This document shows, piece by piece, positions 31,306-37,317 of a stretch of DNA of 37,317 nucleotides. Source of the DNA: Leucogyrophana mollusca (taxonomy: Eukaryota; Basidiomycota; Agaricomycetes; Boletales); the NCBI GenBank assembly GCA_021014945.1, contig MU266587.1:1-37317 (forward strand), in the 5' to 3' direction. Numbering within the stretch: position 1 is the first letter of the stretch; the number at the start of each line of letters is the position of its first letter. Made by a program: the position numbers and the translations under genes. Under the pieces are notes generated by a model. It was not told the DNA's origin, ran no database searches, and worked only from the letters and a program-made list of their open reading frames with translations.

Positions 31306-34300
31306 TCACCTCATCATGCTCGCGCTCGTGCTGCCTTGGTTGCACCGTTGATAACACGGATACATGGATGGCACACTCGGGTTCGGATTTTGCTGGGCGC
31401 CATGTTCGAGCGTTCTCGTGGAGGTATCGGAGCTTGCAGCGTTCAACAAAGGTACGCTCGTGCTTGCATCACCACGACCTGAGTGCACCATGTGTCCGTT
31501 GAGCGTTGTCTGGGACGCAGCAGACTGGCACCAATATTTGGTGAGCACTCAGTCAAAACGTCTATGATTGTTACTCACCGGTTTGTACACACAGGGTCGA
31601 CTCAAATGTGCTCCCAGACAGTCAGCTTGATGGCATTTTGGGCAGGTATGCTTGCGTTTCTTCGCGGTTGGAGCTTGAACAGTTTGTTCACTCGAATGAA
31701 GTGGCTGTGTTGCGTGGCGCTTTGTCCCTTGTTTTTTAGGTGTGTTGTTGTTCGACGGTGGTGAGGTGAGTAATTGAAACTGAAGGAGGCTCTGACGAGA
31801 GCTATTGTGGCAAAGCAGGACTCCAATGTCCCAGCTTGAAGGCTCAGGTATCACCGGAAGGTGGCAGGCTCCACCAATCTGGTCCTTGACTGTTTCACGC
31901 TGGCCAGCTGGAATCGGGGGGATAGTAATCGGCGCGGTAACGAGCTTCCGAATCACATCGTAAGCGGCCTTATTTTGTTCAATCGAGTTGTGTTCATTGC
32001 GGTTCTCATTCCAGACCTTGTAGTACGACTTCAGATGTTTGGGCAGCTGTGCCGGGGCATCAGTATTTGCTCAGCCACCTTGAATGCATACTGACCTTAT
32101 AGAATAGATGTTTACCATCACCGTGGCAATGTCCTTGCCATTCTTGTGCAAGGGTGACAAAATTCGGGGGCTTTGTCCCAGAAAAAGGACCTGTATTACT
32201 TTGCATCAGAAGGTGAAACAGCGCCTTCTCTTCGGTAGTGTGAACGGGTAACACTGCACTTCAAGTGCCTTGTTGGCAGGCAAGGTATTCGTGACAGAGG
32301 GTCTTTGCATGGATCGGGTCGTACTCCTGCATTCCCAGCTTGTTGCGAACAATGGTAGACAGTGGTAAGATCCCAAATGACTTGGTTGCAGATTCATAGT
32401 CATTTCTGTTGACCCACTCTGCGAGATCACGGCTCTTATAGCTTGGGCTGAAGGCACTTTCGGTGAGGTTGATGAGTCAGGTGATTCTGTTGCGAGTCCA
32501 GATATCATATGAACCGAGGTAAATGGACCCCGACCGGTTGTATGTGCCAACCTCATGGGGTTTTCAGATTGCGTTTTACGGCGGCAAGGAGGGACACAAA
32601 TTTTGCGTACCTTCAAGTTGTGCGAGAGGGAGTAGTCACGCAGCAAATTCACTGCCAACCTTGGTGATGCATTGAATGGCCCAAAGCGTCGAATGATATT
32701 TTGATGTACACCTCCTTCGACATTGTTGGTACCTCGAAGGCATCGGTAAATCGTCAACTTGTCTGCATCTTTTTGCTGTACTGTATAGAGCTTGACTCCA
32801 GGTGGATCGGAATAATACCCCAATCTGATATTCTCGATGATATTCTTGGCCTTGTTCCACGACGCATCACTGAACAGTGGCTGACCTGTGACGGCATCCT
32901 TGAGTGGTCCGAATTCATGCAGAACTTGAAGGACTTGGGGAGTTAGAATCTCAGGAGGCGGAACGAGCCTCTTAACACGTTGCCAGACCCATCCCAAGTC
33001 ATGGAGAACCATTTGCTGAAAGGTGGTACAGCGTGCTTCAAGCACTCGCAAGACTGCTGCCTTATCTTCACTGTCAGGGATGAATATAGCATCACGAAGA
33101 GCACAAGCAAATGGTCTGCGTAAGCCGTGATGAAGAGATATCTTGAACTGGTCCATCAGATGCCAGATGTTGCCAAGGACACGTGAATGGACTTCGGACT
33201 GGTCAGCAGCAGGAACACAAGCCAGTTGTTGCGGAACTTGAAGTGCAGCAGTTGCCAGAAGGTCTGCTTTCTGAGATGCATCTGGATCTTGGACAGCATT
33301 GCAAAGGGATTGTTCGATATCAGGATCATAGTTGAGTGTGTTGTGCCAAGAAAGGCAGTTGTCCCCGATGGCCTCATCCAGTAGTGGGGCACCATCTTCA
33401 TTTTCCTCATGAGGTTCCGTGCTGTAAGGGTCATACGTGCTTTCGAATGGCGGTGGTGGTTGTGCAACGGGATGGTGAGGGTGCGAGGGGGTAACATCTT
33501 GGCCAACACAGGTCTGGAGATCCTTCAGGTGGCAGAGAATGGAAACTGGTAATGATGAGGCAAGCTCAGACAATGAAGTGTCCTTTCGAGACTTCACCAG
33601 TTCTCCACGGATGAGGTAAGCTGGTACGACAACCGAAGTTATGTTGACCAAAATCCGAGTCTTGGTTAGATTTACACCGTTATATTGTTTTGGTCGGTTA
33701 TGGGACACAAACCCATATGCCACAGTAGACTTCCCATTGCATGAGAGTAGCCTCACTGCCGTCCCTCCTGGAGTCGACTCAGTCACCGGGGCACCAACAG
33801 GAATCACCAAAAATGCATTGAGGATGGCCCAGCCAGCGTAGACGTCCAAGGCTGCATATGTCTGCTGCTCGCCGGTCAGGGTGGGATTGTCCCATTCGGA
33901 ACTAATGCGGATGGATGAGTCCTTGGGCAGATATCATCGCAAGACACATGCTGTGAGGTCAACGAGGCCTACATTGCTGTGTTCGACCACATTACAATCA
34001 TTTGCCATGGCGCCAAGCTCGAGGCCACCGATGAAAGGCTCATCAGAGGGGCTGGAGTACCCACAGTCGTGGTAAAGGCGTGTGAGATCTGCCTTCACGT
34101 GAACACCAACTTTACGGATGCGGGGTAATCGCAGACAGGCAAGCAAGGGCGAAGGAAGCTTTAGAGACCCATTGTCTTGGGCATACTTGACAAGCTAGGC
34201 CAGTCGGTTTGTTAGTTCATTTCAGTTGATCACAGTTGGAGAGCTCACAGGAATGAGATAGACTGATTTCTTATAGGCAATCGAAACAAGAGCCACTCCC

Positions 34301-36225
34301 CCATAGATGCCCATTGCCCTGTCGACAGGCCACTCCATGTCCATAGGAAGATGGAGCTCTTCATCGGGCCCGATATCTTGGAGGTCCGCCATGATGGTGT
34401 TGACACGAGTGTTGACCTGATAAGTGCTGCTCAAGGAATATATTTCCCAGTTGGCAGGCAAGGACAATGGCTCCAGAGAAGAGCTCGGTACTGGTGTGAC
34501 ATTCTTCAGCAGTGACGGAAACACACGGTGAAGAGCTTCCTTGTCCCCTCGCATGCTGTCGGTGAAGACCACTTCGAGCTCGTTGTGTCCGTACTTTGCG
34601 AGACTATCTGGAATCTTCACAAGAGCAGGCATACAATCATCGTGGGCCTTCGTTGGGGTCAATGTCATTGCTCGTATCTCGCCGTACTCATTTACAGCTG
34701 TGTGCAGTGCTCCGAAGACAGGGACACCACTGATCTTCCCAAGATGTTTGCCAACCTGCTGGCCCCATGTCAGACTTGCATGCGCATAACACAGGATGTC
34801 AAAATCGTCACCTTGAAGCTGTGGTCTGCACTGAGCTTCTCAGCCGACTGCATAAACATATGTTGATCGGTCTCAGCAGCGTATGTCTCAATGAGAGCGT
34901 CATAGAAGTTGCGGAAGTACTTGTGTGTTGGAATATACCCCGCATACCCATTCATATTGTTCCACTTGCCAAATGGCTGATGCGGTGGCAGGAGGCCAGA
35001 GACGGTTGATGCTGCACGTACTCGTACGGCCTCAAGGTACTCTATGTGTAGAAGTTCATGATAGCGGAGGTGCATGGTGCGGAGCTGCTCGGCGAAGGGC
35101 GCCGGGCCAATGCCACGTAGGAGCGATAAGCGCAGCTGTCCTGCTAACCTGCTAGTGAGCCCACATCAGTGGGTCAAATGAAATTTGAAACACTGTGCAA
35201 GCGGTGGCGGGATGACATCTAAGATTGCTGGCGACCAGCTTTGGTAGCTCTTCTTACACTCCTGGCGCCCACAATAGTACCTGTGGCCAATGAGGAAGAT
35301 GTTATGCTCAACATCTATGATCTGCCGTGGGAGCTTCGGCCAGTCGAGGATCCGAAGTAGGATGGTTCCTCCATGCTTGTCACAACGGCCTGCAACATTG
35401 CAACTCAGGCATGGGATTCGGTGGAACAAATGAGGAAGCCACACAAAGTAGGTGGGGCAATAGTAGTCGAGAGGTTCGATCTGCATGGGCACTGTTCAAC
35501 TGAATATGGGTGATGGCGGTGTCAACAGGAACTGGCCAGCCTCGTAGCATGATGGCCGTCCTCGCTTTGTGATTTCGTCACGAAGCCGCGTGCAAGTGGT
35601 AGCGTAGTCATCTTTGAGCCATTTGGGCATGGAGGAACGGGGTTTCACGCCTTTTTGTGGTTCTGCAGGAGCTGACTCATTTTCGAGAGCCGTATGTGGG
35701 CCATCCGGGCGACTACCCTCAGATGGACTGGATACCTCTTCGCCATCTTCTATGGGCAAGAATTCGTCGTCGTCATCATCGAAGTTGTCCTCTTCATCCT
35801 CACTGGCCCGTTCGCAGTCAGCGTAAGACGTATCGAGGAGTTCCTGTACATCTCGTCTCCAAGATGTTTTGCCTGCAAATGGCATGATAAGAAAAATGTG
35901 CGTACACCATCACATCACCATCACTTACCCTTGTCGCTGTTGGGCCCCAGTGTGACAAGGTCCCGTACATCCGCAGAACCCGGTTGGGCCGTGTTTGTGT
36001 CAGATGTGAGTAGCCTCGTCGCCCGAGGGTGATTGCCACCCCCTGTGCCCGTATTTGGGATTTCCGACGTCAGATCGGCGATGGATGGTGGGCTTGACAG
36101 TGCACGCATGGTGATTGTGTTATCCCCATGACCCGAGTCCTCATTCGTCATTGATATGACATGTGCAGGATGTGTCGCCTCGGTCAGACACCCAGCTTCA
36201 CTGTTCACTGGGAAAGTTTCAGCAT
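31306..36225 (-). pseudogene. Decayed gene for a DUF6729 / RNase D-like 3'-5' exonuclease protein
   Basis: Order of recognisable parts, N to C: acidic linker (35700-35900); DUF6729-like region, 35490-34830 (PLDYYCPTYFVWLPHLFHRI, CLSCN, NIFLIGHRYYC, KSYQSWSPAILD, GPLK-type Leu/His blocks); an exonuclease domain, 34450-33850, with DMEWPVD (DxE motif, Exo I), VGVHVKADLTRLYHDCGY (Exo II) and YAALDVYAGWAI (Exo III); a long region with HHGLRRPFACALRDA, DPPGVKLYT and YRCLRGTNNVEGGVH; and a C-terminal Cys cluster CPKCHQADCLGAHLSRPC (about 31630). Breaks: in-frame TGA at 35498-35496 and 35168-35166; a one-base frameshift near 34808; a frameshift near 32560, after which the true frame (SGSIYLGSYDIWTRNR) meets TGA at 32479-32477. 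The domain name DUF6729 is from memory. The 5' end is not resolved. Not expected to make full-length protein. Confidence 0.75.
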
Positions 36226-37317
36226 CTGTATAATGATGCGCTGTCAAGAGAACACCGAGAAAAAAACAATAACATATCACTCACCTCTGCCGCATGTAGG
36301 CTGTTCCACCGGAAAGCACACAGTTGAAGTGCTGCGGTGATGCGCTCGCGGGCAGGCCTAGAGGCAAAACCCAAAACCTAAAGGACAAACAAACAAGCAG
36401 TCGGTCTGCTAGTGTGAGACTGTGAGACGCTGCGACCGTGCGAGTAAGTGAGAGCGGTCGGCGAGCGAGTCTGTTTACTGAGCTGTGGGGCTGCTGGAAT
36501 GCAAATGGGGAGTAGGAAAGGGGGGGTCGAGTCTCTTGTAGATAGGCTACCTGCGGAACTAGTCTGAGGGGTGCGAGGATCTCCGACTAGGATCTCTGAG
36601 TCTTGACTGGGTGACAGCCGAGGTCAGTGAGGGGAAAGGGGGTTTGGTTAGTATAGGATACAACTCGATCGCTGGTCGAGATACACAGCGAGCAAGTATA
36701 ACCGAGTGAGACCGCCCGAATGCAAATGCGATCGGAAAGCAAACAAGGTCGTCGAAGTCGTTAGTTGAGACCGCTAGAACAATGGTAGACTGGATTGCGA
36801 TCGGGTCTGAGACCGGTCGCCCAAGCTATACGCTGTTGCTAAGGTCGAGAGACTAAAACTGGATCGCCGAGGGGATACGCTGGTCGCTGAAGAGTCGCCG
36901 AAAGGGAGAGAACGCTAGAGAGTAAGAACACCAAAGGGAGAATGCCAAAGGGGTAGTACGCTAATGAGTCGCCAGAGGGGAATACACTATAAATGATATA
37001 TGCTACCAATAAGTCAATGACCCTTGGTCGCTGTCGATCTTGATGTGGATCTGTGCTAGAAAACAACACAAAACCAACACCCCAGACTCCAACGGAACAC
37101 ACAATAGAGATCGGTTGGGTAGCCTGGTTGTTCGTTGGGATGGCTACACTGAACTAAGGCCAAGGATTCCAAAGGGGGAGATATAGAGGAGCGCTGTCTT
37201 ATCAGAAGTGACAAAACAGGTTTGAGAGCGATAAAGAGCAACGTCAGTCACCAGAGTGACCAACAAACCGTATATGCGAAATTCCGTGGACGTATATAAA
37301 CCGAATATTGACGTGGT
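36226..37317. other. Right-edge non-coding stretch
   Basis: No gene seen. From about 36400 the sequence is rich in recurring short words such as gatcg, gagac, ggtcg, gtcgcc and aaaggg at irregular spacing, suggesting old, scrambled short repeats or a decayed promoter/first exon of the pseudogene on its left. Confidence 0.35.

Overview
The window is a piece of nuclear chromosome from a mushroom-forming basidiomycete (Agaricomycetes). This rests on many small spliced introns (mostly 40-90 nt with GT...AG ends), a Kyakuja/Dileera/Zisupton (KDZ) transposase of the CxC2 type, a DUF6729/3'-5' exonuclease protein typical of these genomes, and fungal orthologues of ATG7, mitochondrial methionyl-tRNA formyltransferase and the DRS2 flippase. 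All gene models were spliced by hand from reading frame, splice signals and remembered family patterns; no search was run.

Layout. 148-3489 (-): a KDZ transposase whose ten exons join in one open frame; only the extreme C-terminus is missing or lies off the left edge. 3788-4541 (-): a small four-exon gene of unknown function. 5138-5926 (+): a protein ending in an RNase H1 N-terminal-like domain. 6616-7230 (+): an orphan open frame. 7511-10388 (+): a six-exon, 874-residue protein with a conserved N-terminal region and a long Ser/Pro/Ala-rich, tandemly repeated tail. 10389-11821: no gene seen. 11822-13328 (-): a six-pass membrane protein with a papain-fold-like (LRAT/PPPDE-like) module between passes 4 and 5, head-to-head with 13943-14824 (+), a fungal two-pass membrane protein. 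14954-17624 (-): ATG7. 17894-18068 (+): possible micro-gene. 18156-20075 (-): BAHD/condensation-like acyltransferase. 20009-20540 (-): doubtful small membrane protein. 20600-23100: gene-poor, with degenerate tandem repeats. 23125-24735 (-): FMT1. 25004-30473 (-): DRS2-type P4-ATPase. 30708-30820 (+): tRNA-Gln(UUG) with an intron. 30871-31031: low-complexity and palindromic DNA. 31306-36225 (-): a decayed DUF6729/exonuclease gene with several stops and frameshifts. 36226-37317: no gene seen.

The central part (about 11.8-30.8 kb) is a conserved housekeeping block: autophagy (ATG7), mitochondrial translation initiation (FMT1), lipid flipping (DRS2) and a tRNA. It is flanked on both sides by mobile or lineage-specific sequence (KDZ on the left, the DUF6729 pseudogene on the right). 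The genes do not form an operon-like pathway. The items most worth a second look are the papain-like domain inside a polytopic membrane protein, the well-preserved KDZ transposase, the repeat-tailed 874-residue protein, and the decayed exonuclease element next to a tRNA gene.
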